The position numbers and the translations under genes were made by a program. Below the pieces are notes generated by a model. That model ran no database searches. It was not told the origin of the DNA and worked only from the letters and a program-made list of their open reading frames with translations. A DNA stretch of 64,000 nucleotides from Lotus japonicus. Lineage: Eukaryota > Streptophyta > Magnoliopsida > Fabales > Fabaceae. Below are positions 13,056 through 25,456 of this stretch, piece after piece; the stretch's first letter is position 1; every line of letters starts with the position of its first letter. Location of the stretch: the NCBI RefSeq assembly GCF_012489685.1, contig NC_080043.1:15246223-15310222 (forward strand). The letters are read 5' to 3'.

Positions 13056-13075
13056 GCTGCAAAACCCTAATTTGA
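13056..13075 (-). promoter_or_regulatory. Telo-box in the RPL6 leader
   Basis: On the minus strand, AAATTAGGGTTTTGCAGC reads on the opposite strand as an AAACCCTAA telo-box just upstream of the start codon. Telo-boxes are established elements of plant ribosomal protein promoters. Only the motif is seen; function is inferred. Confidence 0.45.
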
Positions 13076-14025
13076 AGGTGAAAACGCGCGTATAATATAT
13101 GAGTGCTGGGCTTTGTGAGTAACTATTGAATTTGCCAAAGTTAACTTAGCATTTGTTTGGATGCAAGCCAAAAAGCACTTATTGAAACTTATTTAGTGTT
13201 TTTTTAGTAGAGAAGCTCCAATAGGTGCTTTTTTATTCATATCCAAACGGGCTATTCTAAATCAGAATAGTTTTATGTAACTCAATAAAAATATTGCATT
13301 TCTTGTTTGTAGAAGTTAAATTATTGACGACCACACGCTAAAATAAGGTGGTGTTTAGACTTGTTCAACAGGTGGAACTGGCCAGAAGGATAACCGTTGT
13401 CTTAGCTCAGTTCTGCTGGAGAGTTAGGTGTTTTGTACGTTATCACGTAGAAGGTCCGTTATCATCATGTTGGGGATCCTTCGTCGTCACGTCGGGGGTT
13501 CTTTGTCATCATCATGTTGAAGGTCATCTATCATCCTTTGTTGATGTTCGAGGTCCTCTATCGTCAAGTTGGAGCGCTCGAGGAGTACCAGCAAAGGCAT
13601 CCTGATGCCCAAGTCAGAATTTTGGTAGGGTAACGTTATGGCATATTGTGTGTACCTGATGAGTAGTGCTATATGTTATTTATAGAATGATGTCGACTAT
13701 CAAACAATGTCATGTAGGATAATATTCCTTGACAAGCGTACCGTATAGTGGTCGTGATCCTTGGATATGTATGAGTGTGTGCCATATGCGATGTATGCAT
13801 AATGAGATAATTGAGCTCCTTAAATATTTTGTGCAGAGGGGTTCGATCATTGAACCATGTATATGAAAAAAAAATAGCTGAGAACTGTACATTGTAATAT
13901 ATTTACACAAGATATTAATAAATTTAGACTAATTAAGTTTTAAAAATAATAATATATTGTTCATCTTTTATATATTTTGTGATAAAAATAAATAATAAAG
14001 GGTTAATTAAAAAAACCAGTTTAAC

Positions 14026-14152
14026 TATCGCTTCCAATTTTACGGATATGGTGTGGTTGGAAGAGGTACTGAGTGACGCTTTACGTTTCGTGAATTATGA
14101 TGTAATGGCTTCTATGTCTTCCGTTGATTAATATATTTGCTATTCCATTTCA
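14026..14152 (+). mobile_element. Truncated LINE 3' end with target duplication
   Basis: About 127 bp ending in TTGATTAATATATTTGC plus an A run, flanked by a 17-bp direct repeat made of seven A and CCAGTTTAAC (14009-14025 and 14153-14169). The GATTAATATATTTGC-type end is typical of plant L1 elements. Confidence 0.7.
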
Positions 14153-14340
14153 AAAAAAACCAGTTTAACCTGTTTTTTATCACCATTTTTCATCGGTTTT
14201 GGCCGTTTTGTGATCGGTTGTGGCTAGTTCCGGATGAAGCCACATGTCCGGGTTGTCTTCCGTAAGGTTTCTTTTATGAAATATTATCTAAAAAGTTGCA
14301 CATTGCTCTCTTTGTTTTGATTTTAACTTATGCAGTTCAT

Positions 14341-14720
14341 TTTTAGTTCTTGCTTAGGTATGAAATTTCTTCCTATCAAAATGATAAAAAAATTTAAGGA
14401 TATGAAAACAACCTCCTTAACCTATTTTCCTTGGAAGGGGATGCCTAATGTAATTCTGTCCCTCCCTTCATATTAGTTTACTGATTAGATGCCTATGTGA
14501 CCTTAAATGTTTTAGTGAAAAACTTCCTCTCCTTTTCATCAATGACAATCCCTATAATATACAGATTAAGTCACAATTAAGAATATAGTGAGTTACAAAA
14601 ATCGATCAAGGGAATTGGTGAAATGACCCGTTAAAAGTCAAACCACTAATTGAATGTACTATGCAAGAGAATCGAATAATTCACAACGGACTACTAATGG
14701 TTTGAAAAATTGACTAGAAT
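14341..14720 (+). repeat. Non-coding block repeated at 18021-18381
   Basis: Starts TTTTAGTTCTTGCTTAGGTA; its partner near 18021 starts the same with one change. The two align across about 360 bp with small indels (for example shared CCTATTTTCCTTGGAAGGGG and TGTAATTCTGTCCCTCCCTT). It contains no reading frame. Its partner lies directly before the broken MCTP copy, so it probably travelled in the same duplication. Confidence 0.7.
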
Positions 14721-14780
14721 TTTCTACCCGTGCTGTTGCACGGCAAATTTTACTATTGTATTTGAACATGAGAAACAGGT

Positions 14781-14940
14781 TGATGCACCGACAGTGTAAA
14801 GTTTTTTTTACACCGTCAACCAATCAGATTTTAAGGATGTGACACGTCAATTAACGAAATGAAATAAAAAGAGATTTTCTCACATTCTTGAAATCTGATT
14901 GGTTAACGTTGTAAAAAAACTTTACACCATCAGTGCATAG
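14781..14940. mobile_element. Short MITE with about 50-bp inverted repeats
   Basis: The left end (TGATGCACCGACAGTGTAAA) and the reverse complement of the right end (CTATGCACTGATGGTGTAAA) match, and the similarity continues inward through AACCAATCAGATTT. About 160 bp with no coding potential. Confidence 0.65.
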
Positions 14941-17226
14941 AAATTAAACTCTTTGAACATTAATCAATACTATATATTGATATAAAAATTTGAGATGCTA
15001 AGAATGAAAGTACAATCATCATAAGAATATAGATAATTCAAAAACATAAATTGAGTCACTCAACTATAGTAATTTAAACTCATACAACCATTTAACAAAT
15101 ATAAAGGTTTCGAAATAAAGAATTTAATTGGCCAAAATCATCATATTTACACATAATATTATTTTCATGTTCATTTCTTCTCGTGCAGTTTGTAACCATA
15201 TAATTTAAACATAAATAAATATCAACAAATTAACATTTTCTAATCTATGGACGATATTTTTTCATTATCAAATTATCATATTTTTATATATATTAATTTC
15301 TAAAATTAGCTTGAAAAGTGAACGGAACTGAATTATATTAAATAAAATCTTTGACTTAAATATAAAATAAAATTATTTACATGTAAAATGTTAGTCCCAG
15401 TAATTTATACATGAACAAATATTTTGAATATTAATGATTCCTAATTTCATCATTAAATTATCGTACATTATAAATATCTATACATATTTAATTCTATAAT
15501 TATTTAAAAAATTAAGAAAAATTAGTTATACATTTTTTTTTATAAGCAAAAAAATTAGTAATACATACTCTCTCTGTTCTAAAATGGTTGTTGTTTTAAC
15601 TTTTTACATTAGCCCGAGCTACAGGTGGAACTTAGACAATCTCCAAGTAATCCCTCAATAAATACTTCTATCCTTTTTTATATATAATTCCCCCATGCTA
15701 ACAATTTAATATTAATTACTATCTAACTAACATACAATGGCCTACAAATGCCAAAATTTTTATAAAAGTGGCCAGAAGCCCAGAAGATACACATTCTAAA
15801 AAAAGGCATTATAGTAAAAATTAAGCAACAAAAACAACGCAATTAGCATTCAAAATAAGTTGCACTGTTTAAAGAAGACACATAACAGTTGAAACCAAGT
15901 GCATCTATGGATTGAGGAAATTTTCTACTTTTATTACCTATAACAGTTGTTGCTGAAGTGTTTCCAACTTGTGTCATGCTTCATAGAAATATTTAAAGAT
16001 TCAACACCCATAAACACTAATATGAGAGACAGAACAAAAGCTCAAAAAATCAATCAGCTGAAAAGTAACTCATGCTTCTTCATAATTCAGTGCAGAATGA
16101 ATAAATAAAATGAAATCTAATACTCAGTAAATTATAGGTAATCAAAGTAAGATCATCTGTTAGGTTTTTTAATTTTAAATTATTCTGGGAATGAAAGGGT
16201 AAATTGAACAAAAAGTAAAGAAGAAAGACCAATAAATACAAAATGAATAAGAAGAAAATGGGGAAAGGTTTCTCCAGCCTTAAAAAAAACACCTAGAAAG
16301 AACCAATTGTTCCCAAAATGACCCAAATGTCCGTCCGATATGACATCTATCCGAACACAAAGTTGTAGCAAACTCAGCAAACTATGGGTTATATAGAGAG
16401 ATAGAGAGATGAAAAGGAATCAAATGAAGAAAACTCTGGAAAATAAAGGGGGGAGGGGAGGGAAGAGGGGATTACTTGCGAAGAGCCTAGATCATGAGAT
16501 CGCCGACCTTGGAGAGTAAGTACTCCACTGCATTTGAAACGCCAGTCAGAGAGGAAGCCGAAGGGGACGGATCGCAAGTTCTGGCTCGGGTTGGGACTTG
16601 GGAGCAGAAGAAGTTGAAGAAGGAGGACTTGAGTTCCTCAGAGTGGTAGAGAGACCTAGGTGAGGAAGGAGAGCGCGAAGGAGATGAGACCTGTGAAGCA
16701 AGACTGGGAAATTTGAGTTGGTAGTGAGAATGAGAACAATAAAACAATAAATATAGATAGTAAATTTGAAATTTGAAAACTTTTGGAGATGCAGATTTGG
16801 TTCCCAATGTGTCATCTTGGGGAGATTTGAATAAGGATTTGGTGCAGGGTATATGATTGGTCAGAAATATGATAATGGTGGCCATTGATGGAAGAGATTA
16901 ATTGGAATGGTGAAAATATAATTATGAAGGCTTGCATGCTTCTGTGGTATGTGTGAAGCATTTAAAAAAGGAATTGGAAGATGCACTCTTTGGGAGAGAG
17001 AATGAGTTCTTAATAATGAAGGAAGATAGTGGGAGAGAGAATCATGTGTGGAGCTTGATAAAAAAACAGAAAAAAGAAGGAAATGTCATGTGTACAGTAA
17101 AAAGGAGAGAAGAGCTTGTAGAATGCCATGTGGAATTCCACCAAGTCTAAGATTGCATGAGAGAGCAGAATGCTTGTGGTTGCGACACATCAGCATTTGG
17201 TTCTTTGAACCTTTGCTCTTTTAATA

Positions 17227-17502
17227 CTCCCTCCGTTCCTAAATAACTGATACTAATTTGGTTCTTTTTTTGTTCCTATTTAACTGATACTTTTACAATT
17301 TCAAGAGAGCATTAATGCTACTTTATCAATTGTGTCCTTCATTTATTGTTGGTAGGAAAATTGAAAAGTTAGAATTGATAAGAGAGATAAAGGGTATAAT
17401 AGGAAGTTAGATAGTAATTTTAGTAAAATAAGAATATTAATTGCTACTTCTTAATATTTGTGCCACAACCTTAAAATATCAGTTATATAGGAACGGAGGG
17501 AG
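17227..17502. mobile_element. Stowaway-type (Tc1/mariner) MITE
   Basis: Begins CTCCCTCCGTTCCTA and ends TAGGAACGGAGGGAG, a perfect inverted repeat, and is flanked by TA on both sides. CTCCCTCCGT termini with a TA duplication are diagnostic of Stowaway. It is 276 bp. Confidence 0.88.
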
Positions 17503-18020
17503 TAGTATTATTGATGTTGGTAATTGTAAACTCCTTTATTTTTCATTTTGTTTTCTTTTGTGAGACCTTTGTATCCATAATCAACCGGACCAGGTGAACA
17601 AACATTAAGCCACACCACACCTTCTAATTGCTACATTCCACTTATGAAAATACATGAACTAGATAAACAAGACAATCAAATTAGAAATCAAATTCAGACG
17701 GAACATAGGAGTTCTCTTTCTCACTCATTCACTACTTGTCAAATAATCAGACATTCTGCTCTTGTTAGGAATTTGTGCTGAAAATATACAGAAGGTTATC
17801 AAAACCACTCAAGAGAGTAATAAGACATAACTTCTTATCCATCATGACTAGTTAACAGTATAAACTTTCTCACAATGTAAACCAGTTCTAAGAAATAGCA
17901 ACATTTTCCTCCCCTCCTTCTTTGGTTTCATGAACACATCCCAATATCTGAACTACATTATAAGAGAGCAACCGTTTTACAAGTAAAGCAAATAATACAT
18001 GCAAAACACTCTTGAAATTT

Positions 18021-18381
18021 TTAGTTCTTGCTTGGGTATGAAATTTCTTCCTATCAAAATGATAAGAAAAATTGGGGATATGAAAACAACCTCCTCAACC
18101 TATTTTCCTTGGAAGGGGGATGCCTAATGTAATTCTGTCCCTCCCTTCATATCAGTCACTGAGTATGTTCTATGTGACCATGTTTTAGTGAAAACTTCCT
18201 CCCCTTTTCATCAATGATAATCCCTAATATATACACATTAGTGTCACAATTAAGAATATATACACTAATTGAATATACTGTGCAAAAGAATTGGCTAGAT
18301 TCCCCTGAATTTGCTTGAAATCGATGACCCGAATAATTCATAACGGACTAATATAGCTGTGGTTTTAATGGTTTGAAAAAA
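18021..18381 (+). repeat. Second copy of the 14341 non-coding block
   Basis: See 14341-14720. This copy carries an extra segment near 18290-18330 and lacks part of the other's middle. It is followed by a further short duplicated piece (18385-18490) that resembles 17520-17680 through TGAAAATACATGAACTAGAT. Confidence 0.65.
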
Positions 18382-18608
18382 TGATCTTGTTAATCGTAAA
18401 CTTCGATATGACAAGGAGAACAACCATCACGCCACACCTCGTGATTGCTACATTTGACTTCTGAAAATACATGAACTAGATAAACACTCTTGAAAGTACT
18501 CAATTTAATTAATCCGTAGATAAATCAAGTGAATAGGAAAACACTGTCATTTCTAGATAAATCCATAGGAAAACACAAAGTCAATTTAATTAATCTTTAG
18601 TTAAAACA

Positions 18609-19290
18609 AGTTCAAACGGTTGTTGGGGCCATTGCTACACAGGGAGAGAGATTCCAATCTGTAGTGAGTTGGAGAGACACCAGAGCTACCAGCATCTTTG
18701 TAGTGTACACCACCAAGAGTGGTGGCTCTGGTAACTGGTTTGTATTACTTGTGCCATCCGAAGTTTCGCAGCAAGATGCCTTCTGTACCCAGCAATTTCT
18801 TGTGATAGATATGAAGACTTCAGTTCTCACATCTTTCATTTCCTGTTGTTTTCTTTTGTTGACTTCATTGCAATTATTCTGTTTTAAGACCAAAATTCTC
18901 AGAAAGCTACTTAGCACAAGCTTTATAGGCCAATTTAAGATCATGCATCACTCGAAAAGCTTTATCCTCAGTGAATTTTTTTAAATGGTGGTCATGTATC
19001 ATAGTTTCCCAGTTCTATCCAGAGTCTCAATTATAATCCAGTTGTGTAATGATGCAATCTACCAGTAATCATTTTGGAAAGCAGGTAAAGGACGCATGTG
19101 AAAACCACACCAAACAGGAAAACAATAAATCTGGTTTACACAGTCATGATTACAGTGCATATTGTCTGTCTACTAAACAATAGAACCTATCCTGTAACAG
19201 TTAGGTCCCAAAATCGATTCCAATAGTCATCTCAACTTGTTTAAACTAATACAACACTGGCTGATCTCAATGGAACTAAAAACAAGGTGG
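18609..19290 (+). pseudogene. Broken duplicate of the MCTP 3' end and its 3' flank
   Basis: Bases 18609-18805 repeat the last coding exon part of the gene at 7378 (QTVVGAIATQGERFQS then SWRDTRATSIFVV). A 33-bp deletion follows GTAGTGT and shifts the frame; the codons for KRLPARTDSML are missing. The following 480 bp match the MCTP 3' flank. No upstream MCTP coding sequence is present, so this is a fragment. It contains no open MCTP frame. Confidence 0.85.
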
Positions 19291-19633
19291 TAAATTAGTA
19301 TCCTATTAAGTGTGTTTTGGATCAACAATATAAGCATACTGACTCTGTACAGAACAGAATCATTTCTACCAAAATTGCCTATGGAAAACATGAATTAAAA
19401 TGATGTAATTCATGTTTGGATACTTCTATATAAAAAAGTAGGTTTTGTAAAAGAATAGAACTGTGAAGCAACTGAAAGTAACCAGTATATAATCAAGTGA
19501 ATAGGAAAATACAATGTCATTGCTGAAAAATTCAAAGTAAATCACAAGATAAATATAATCTGCAGTGAAACAAAATGTAGAAGAAACCAAACAGATTTTC
19601 CAAAGGAAATTCAATAAGCAAAGACAAACCAAC

Positions 19634-22100
19634 TCATATCATGCCATCTGACTTAGCAGGCATCCTCCTGAGGAAGTGTTGAGGAACTGCAGGAAGCTTA
19701 CCAAACCGGAGCCTCGGAGGCCTCAACAAGTAAGAGACCGCGATGGAGATCAGAACACGAAAAGGAATGAAATAAGTCACAATGGCAGAAACCAAACAGA
19801 AAATCACAAACAGAGAAGTTGCCCTTGGATCCCTCCAGCTGAGAAGGGACTGAAACCTCTCTCCTTGAGTTGCCAAGTCCCCCATCACTTCCAGCACCCT
19901 CCCTAGAATGCCACGCAACCGATCATACCTCTTCCTCAGATTATCACCATTGAATTTAGAAGGAAAAGGGTCAAACTCCTCTTCTAATTCCTCATTAGTA
20001 ACTGTGTCAGCCTGAGACAATCTCATGTCCATGTGAGAAGGATGTCTTGGCCTTGTTCTATAGCGCCAAATCCCAAGCAACAGAAGGATACAAAACGTAA
20101 ATGGCAAGACTAATCCCGGGTAGAAAATGACAATGAGGAAGATCAAGTAACTAGTGATTGTTTTAAATTTGTTATTCCAACCACATATCTCATCAAAAAA
20201 TTTACCAACATAGACTAAGCCACTTAGAAGGCTTGCAATCCTGTAAAATTGAGCTCTTCCTCTTCTCATGCTCCACACATTTGCCCTCACATCTAGCATG
20301 TACTCCACAACCTCTTTGCTGAGTGGTGGCTCAGCCCTCCTGAACCTCATTATGGTGACCGCAGCAGCTTGGTTCCTCAAACTTTCAAGCTGATAAATAG
20401 ACAATGGGGAAATGTAGTGCATTTTTGGGAGCAAAGGTTGAGCATAGGTTTGCAAAACATTCAGCAAAGATGGACAAGAAAATCTCACAGCCAATTGAAT
20501 TTCCCCCACTTTCCTCACTCCTTGGTTGTGCACGTTTATGAGAGGGTAAGAGTGAGTGTAGATCCTACCACTTTCAAGTGTGGAGAGCCTAATCCTTACC
20601 TTTCCAATTCTCTTATCCATTGGTTCTTGAGCATTTTTCCCTCCTTGTTGTTGTAAGTTTCCTTCAGCTTTATTCCCTCCATGTTGTAAGTGGCCATTAT
20701 CAAACACAACAACTGTGATGACAGTGCAAGGATCATAAACCTCCCAAGTGTACTGCTCATTCCACTTTGGAGAAAGACTATTAACAATAGTCCTTGTCCT
20801 CACCCATTTGGGACCATACTTAGCAACACAATATGCGTCGGTACGATTGTCCTTCTTATTTGGAGAGAGGCCCACCGCGTTAAGGATTCCCAATTCCAGC
20901 ACACCAATGCTAGGTGTGCTCAATTGCTTAGATGATGGCCTGAGATCACTGGCATAGTGTGTGGCCTCATCAAGAACATGGTAGCCTCCATCCAAAGAGA
21001 TTCTCAAATTGATTCTACCAGCAAGTTTAAATTTATCCTCCTCTTTAGCTTCCTCATTTTCCTCCTTGGGCTTCTCAATATTGTACCACACACTAGGTGG
21101 TGGAGTTGTATCTGTTCTTTTCTCCACATTCTTCAAAGGAATCAAACAACATCCCAACATTTCATGCTTGTTGGAGTTTCCCTGACCCTTCTCAATGCTT
21201 ATAAGTAAAGGTTCATCAAAGGGCTCTGCTGCAACAAACATCAAATCCTCATTCCATAAGGGGTTGTTTGTGTTTGTGTTCATTTTAATGGGCTTGCTTC
21301 TCAGAGCCAAGTTCCCCAGAATACCTTGGATGAAAATTTCTGAGTTGTTATTGTTGTTGTTGCTGTTATTGTTGTTGTTGTTGTTGTTGTTGTTATTGTT
21401 GTTGTTGTTGTTGTTGTTGTTGCCACCCTTGCCTTTCAGTATCAAATCCTGAGCCTGAATCACATTAACCCTGAGATACCAAAGCCTAGGAGAAAGGTAC
21501 ACCTTCGAACGCGTGTAAGCAATGTTTTCAATTTCACCACCAGCTGCAGCATCTGAATGCCAAGCATCAGGGAAACCCTCATCTGCTTGAGTTCCCATCC
21601 AAACAGACACCATCAACTCTCCAGTAACAAGCTTCACCCCCTTTTGATCCTCAAGCTTGTACCATTGTGGTGCTAAAGGGCTGTCAGGAGGAACCCTCAT
21701 AGGAACATCAGAAATGGTGAAATCTATGCGGCCGAGAAACTGATGATCAGGCTCAGCATCACCCTTGTTGTCCTTCACTATAATCTCCAAAACCTGCTCC
21801 TGAATCCTGTCCTTGGAAAAAGCAAATACCTGGTTCCATTCTGGGTTCTTTGTGTTCTCAAAGGACCTTGTTTTCCCCACAAAGGTTCCAACTTTCACTT
21901 CCACATAAGGATCACAAGTTTCAGAATCACCAGTTTCTGGTAAGTCTTTTCCCCTCATAACCCTTGCAAACAGAAACTGCATTTTCTCAACAAGATCAAA
22001 TGCTGTGGGAAGCCTGTCACCACTGATCACCCTTCCAGCACTGATGTTAGGAGTTGTCTCCTTCAGAGAAAAATCCTCTTTTCGTTGTTGTTGTTGCTTT

Positions 22101-22150
<50 letters not shown>

Positions 22151-22180
22151 TTGGTTTTGGTTTTGGTTTTCTTTTGCCAT
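19634..22180 (-). CDS. Multiple C2 and transmembrane protein (MCTP3/4-like) with polyasparagine
   Basis: Single coding exon, 848 residues from the ATG at 22180. Residues 3-25 form an NQ-repeat leader followed by KKQQQQ. Then come KETTPNIS and FDLVEKMQFLFARV, C2 domains near residues 65, 233 and 422, and the C-terminal membrane module (about 674-707 and the last 70 residues, ending MPAKSDGMI). The second C2 holds a run of about 26 Asn (one Ser) in loop 1 at about residues 253-278. Membrane tethering role as for other MCTPs. The longer frame to 22453 is rejected because 22188-22311 looks like a 5' UTR intron (donor AAGTATGT, acceptor TTGCAG). It is more diverged from FTIP1 than the gene at 7378, so the two are paralogues, not a recent duplicate pair. 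Confidence 0.9.
21345..21424. repeat. Trinucleotide (GTT/AAC) microsatellite coding polyasparagine
   Basis: A run of GTT with a few ATT and one GCT on the plus strand. On the coding minus strand it reads AAC/AAT, giving the polyN tract inside the second C2 domain. Pure repeats of this kind change length easily. Confidence 0.9.
22097..22170. repeat. Hexanucleotide (TTCTGG) microsatellite coding the NQ leader
   Basis: Tandem GGTTCT units, later GGTTTT, read on the minus strand as CAGAAC/CAAAAC and give NQNQ repeats directly after the initiator Met. Transition from TTCTGG to TTTTGG within the run suggests stepwise decay. Confidence 0.9.
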
Positions 22181-22187
22181 TGCTTCT

Positions 22188-22311
22188 CTGCAACATTGGA
22201 AAAAAAGCACACAGCAATGAACACAAACATGCCACAAAAATGACAAGTGGGAATACAAATAATGAAGAAGAGAAAATGGTGAATCTTGAAAATGATCAAG
22301 TTCAAACATAC
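22188..22311 (-). other. Probable 5' UTR intron of the second MCTP gene
   Basis: On the minus strand CACAGCAAGTATGTTTG offers a donor, and TTTCCAATGTTGCAGAGAAG offers an acceptor with a pyrimidine tract, 8 bases before the ATG. Removing these 124 bp would eliminate the spurious upstream reading frame. Confidence 0.55.
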
Positions 22312-22962
22312 TTGCTGTGGTGAACGTTTGAAATGTGTATGGAGGAGCAGAAGTATTCAGTTTTTGGTGAGGGAAGATAAAATCAGTAGACAGTTTCTGA
22401 AGAAGAGTGTTAACTGCTTCTAACTTTCTTCCCTTTTTTGAAAAAAAATGCACTCAATGCAGTGTCTGTAATCTGTAACAGCATATTACAAGTTTAATAA
22501 CTAATTAAATTCTGATATATTCTTGATCAAATTATTGTTTTTTTCGTAAATGATAATGCTGCCATTAACTGATGAAGCGGTTATGAAGATCACCTAGAAT
22601 CAAGGAACAATTCAAAAACATTCCATCATGGGAGAAGCGAAATAAGATCAAACCTATTCATGAGGGGGACCAAGCAGCAGTTAAGATGTTCACAATCAGC
22701 ATGTATAGTTGTCAAATAAATGCCAAACAGTTCAATACTGATATTACATGTTTTTTTTTAAAGATACTGTTATTACATGTTAAAAACATGTATTTCATAT
22801 CTTATATAGTTGATATGGAGTCACATGAATAACTCCTTATCCAAATAATACAGAAATACTAATATACGCACATGAATGATGGCAAAGGAAAGAATCTCAT
22901 TCTTCAAAATACAAATTAGAAATGCCTCAACTCCATTGCTTCAAATTAAATATCAGCAAGTG

Positions 22963-22970
22963 CTTTTCAA

Positions 22971-23020
<50 letters not shown>
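22963..23020. repeat. (TA)n tract flanked by a 12-bp direct repeat
   Basis: CTTTTCAAAAAA followed by about 23 TA units, flanked on both sides by TATCAGCAAGTG (22951-22962 and 23021-23032). The flanking duplication suggests the tract arrived by insertion, not just slippage. Confidence 0.75.
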
Positions 23021-23026
<6 letters not shown>

Positions 23027-23339
23027 CAAGTGGGAAAAAATGGAAAGGTAGTGTGGTGAAAATGTTATTACTTAGGTACATTAAGAAAGTGTTCTTCATT
23101 CAAAGTCCATAATCATACTGTTTTATCCATTGATGATGAGAGAAGTAGCTACAATTGAAAATGAAAACCAATGAAAACCTCAACTTCATATATTATATGA
23201 ATGAAGTGGCAGAGAAATTTTACCTGAGATTTAGAACAAGACAAATCCAAAACATCGTCCAAATGACCTTGGAAAGAACAATATGGTTTCTCCGGAAGGG
23301 AAAACACAGTTTCAGGAACATGAGCATAATCCAAAAGAA

Positions 23340-24660
23340 ACAGTGCTCTCCGTAGAAAAGAAGAAGAGTCGAGAGAGAAGATAACTGAAATCACTTTTCA
23401 CAGTTTTTATTATTTTGTAATTGATACAGATATGAAGTATTTATACAAGGGTCTAACATGTGAGCTCAAGCCAAAACTGAATAACAGAAATCAGTTAAAG
23501 CTGATTTATTGAACAACAGTCACTAACTACTAGACTTATTCAACGATTAAGCTAAGTAATTGACTAAAAGCAAATCTACTAAACTAGTCTTCAACACCCT
23601 CCCTCAAACTGGAATGGATATCAGGCATTCCCATTTGGCATGAAGGTATGAGAAGGGTCCCTTTGCAAGTGGTCTGGTGTAAATGTCTGCGATTTGTTCT
23701 TTGCTTGAGATTGGCATGAGATGAAGAACATTAGCTTGAATGGTATCCCTCACCAGGTGACAATCCATTTCTATATGTTTTATCCTCTCATGGAAGACAG
23801 GATTACTAGCTATGTGAAGAGCAGATTGATTATCAACATAGATAATCACAGGCTTGTCATGTAGAATGTTCAAATCATGTAGAAGATAGAGCAGCCACTG
23901 AGCTTCACAACTAGCCTGGGCAAATGACCTGGATACTACAGATTGCTTCCCTGAGATGGAAAAAATAATCTCAGTGCTGGTGCTCCTTTATATATCTCAA
24001 GACCCTTATGGCTTCTTGATTATGTTCATCTTCACTACAGGACTGAAGGGCTCTAGGTAGTCTATTCCTTCTATCTGAGTATACACCTTTGCCACTAAAC
24101 GAGCTTTGCATCGCTCAACTGAACCATCAGTATGAAACTTCAATTTTGAAAACCCAATTGCATCCTATAGTTTTCTTGCCAGGAGGAAGAAATGTAATTT
24201 TCCAGGTGTTAGTCTATTTTCAAAGCTGCTAACTCAGCATCTATGGCCTCCTGCCAACATTTATGTTGTATGGCTTCCTTGTAGTTCTTTGGTTCCACCA
24301 TGTTGGTAATAGCTAAAGTAAAATGATTCTGTGATGCTGATAATCTGTCATAAGAAAGAAAGTTAGAAGTTGGATATCAAACTGTAGAATCAATAGTGGT
24401 AACTGGTAATCACTAAGATGAGCTGGAGCAGCTTTTCTCTGTCCCTGTGATCTCCTCAAATTGGAACTCTCTTGTTGTGTTGATGAAGGATGAATCTTCC
24501 ATAGGAAAATCAAGAAAAAATGAGGAACCATCCTGACTTTGTGGTAGAACAACATGACTGTGAGTTGTATCTGCTTTGGTAAAGGAAAGATGGTCTCAAT
24601 CTCATAGAAAGACACTTTCAACATCCAAACACCTTTTATAATTTTTTTCTTCTTCTTCGG
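23340..24660 (-). mobile_element. Truncated Ty1/copia retrotransposon with 3' LTR
   Basis: On the minus strand the order is a fragment of the reverse transcriptase N-terminus (IQHKCWQEAIDAELAAL, about 24200-24280), then frame-broken pieces, then RNase H: SFAQASCEAQWLLYLL and VIIYVDNQSALHIASNPVFH (about 23780-23960), with KHIEMDCHLVRD and IADIYTRPL. A purine-rich GAGGGAGGG at 23590-23600 is the polypurine tract; the LTR starts TGTTGAAGACTAG at about 23597 and runs to about 23340. Most of RT, integrase and gag and the 5' LTR are absent, and the frames are broken. Not functional. Confidence 0.8.
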
Positions 24661-25456
24661 AACAACCAAACACCTTTATCATTTTAACATCTGCTAATCT
24701 GACATATCTATTAAGAGTAAAATAAATTTACCACCCTCTAAATTTGCCAAAAAATACTTAGCCTTATTCTTATTGAAAATATACACACTACACCACTTTA
24801 TTTAACAGAGATAACTATTAAAGATTCTCACATAATTTTCTATTTAACTCAACACAATACCATGGTTAGTTAAAAAACACATTACAATTGAAAAAAAAAA
24901 GACGAAGATGTATTTTTAAACTTTCTTAAAACTCTACATGCTAATATTCTTACTAATATTTAAATACATACAAAAAATTATGCGTTTACTTATTTTTTAA
25001 GCTTTTAAACATTCTTATTTTAATTTAATAATTATGTAATTTTTTTTTCGAAAGAGGTAAAAATGGATATTTACAATTTAGAGTTAAAAAAAAAACAATT
25101 TAGTTAGTGTCACCAAAAAAATTAGCTTATGTGTTTTTCTAAGAATCTCTAAAAATAACCTATTTTTCTAAACAATTAAAAATCATTGTTTAGAAATTTT
25201 TTAAGATTTTTTTTAAATTTTCAAAAAATCATTATCTTTTAATGAAATCATATTATTTAGAAAATCTACTTTGATTAGCCATTGGAACCAAAAGATTATA
25301 AGGACTAAACTCACACATTTCTGAAACTATAGGACCAAAGCTATAATCAAGAAAGAAAAAACCAACAAGATAAAGCTCTGATGCTTCCAACAGCAAAATC
25401 ATCCATTTCCATTTGCCTTTGCTTCTTCACTCTCTCTCTCTTTGTCTCCCTCAACA

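Larger units (their letters stand above)
13039..18608. other. Repeat-rich intergenic region
   Basis: No confident gene. It holds a LINE scar, a short TIR MITE, a Stowaway MITE, a repeated non-coding block (14341-14720, again at 18021-18381) and an A/T-rich stretch 14950-16060. A GC-richer island at 16480-16820 has an antisense ORF ending in SNAVEYLLSKVGDLMI that I do not recognise and do not call as a gene. Confidence 0.55.
22320..25456. other. Intergenic region with TA repeat and copia remnant
   Basis: MCTP promoter side, a TA microsatellite (22976-23020), a minus-strand copia remnant (23340-24660) and about 800 bp of AT-rich DNA before PSRP2. Small A-tailed insertions lie at 22753-22771, 24637-24664 and 25082-25094. 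No host gene is seen. Confidence 0.6.

Noticed and set aside
16487..16885. Antisense ORF of 132 codons
   Set aside because: No domain, no homology I recognise, first half AT-rich and low-complexity; possible only as an unknown small protein.
22005..22323. Poly-Phe/Trp and Gly/Ser ORFs across the TTCTGG repeat
   Set aside because: Open in all frames only because of the microsatellite.
22181..22453. 91-residue N-terminal extension of the second MCTP
   Set aside because: A donor/acceptor pair marks a 5' UTR intron, and the sequence is unlike any MCTP N-terminus.
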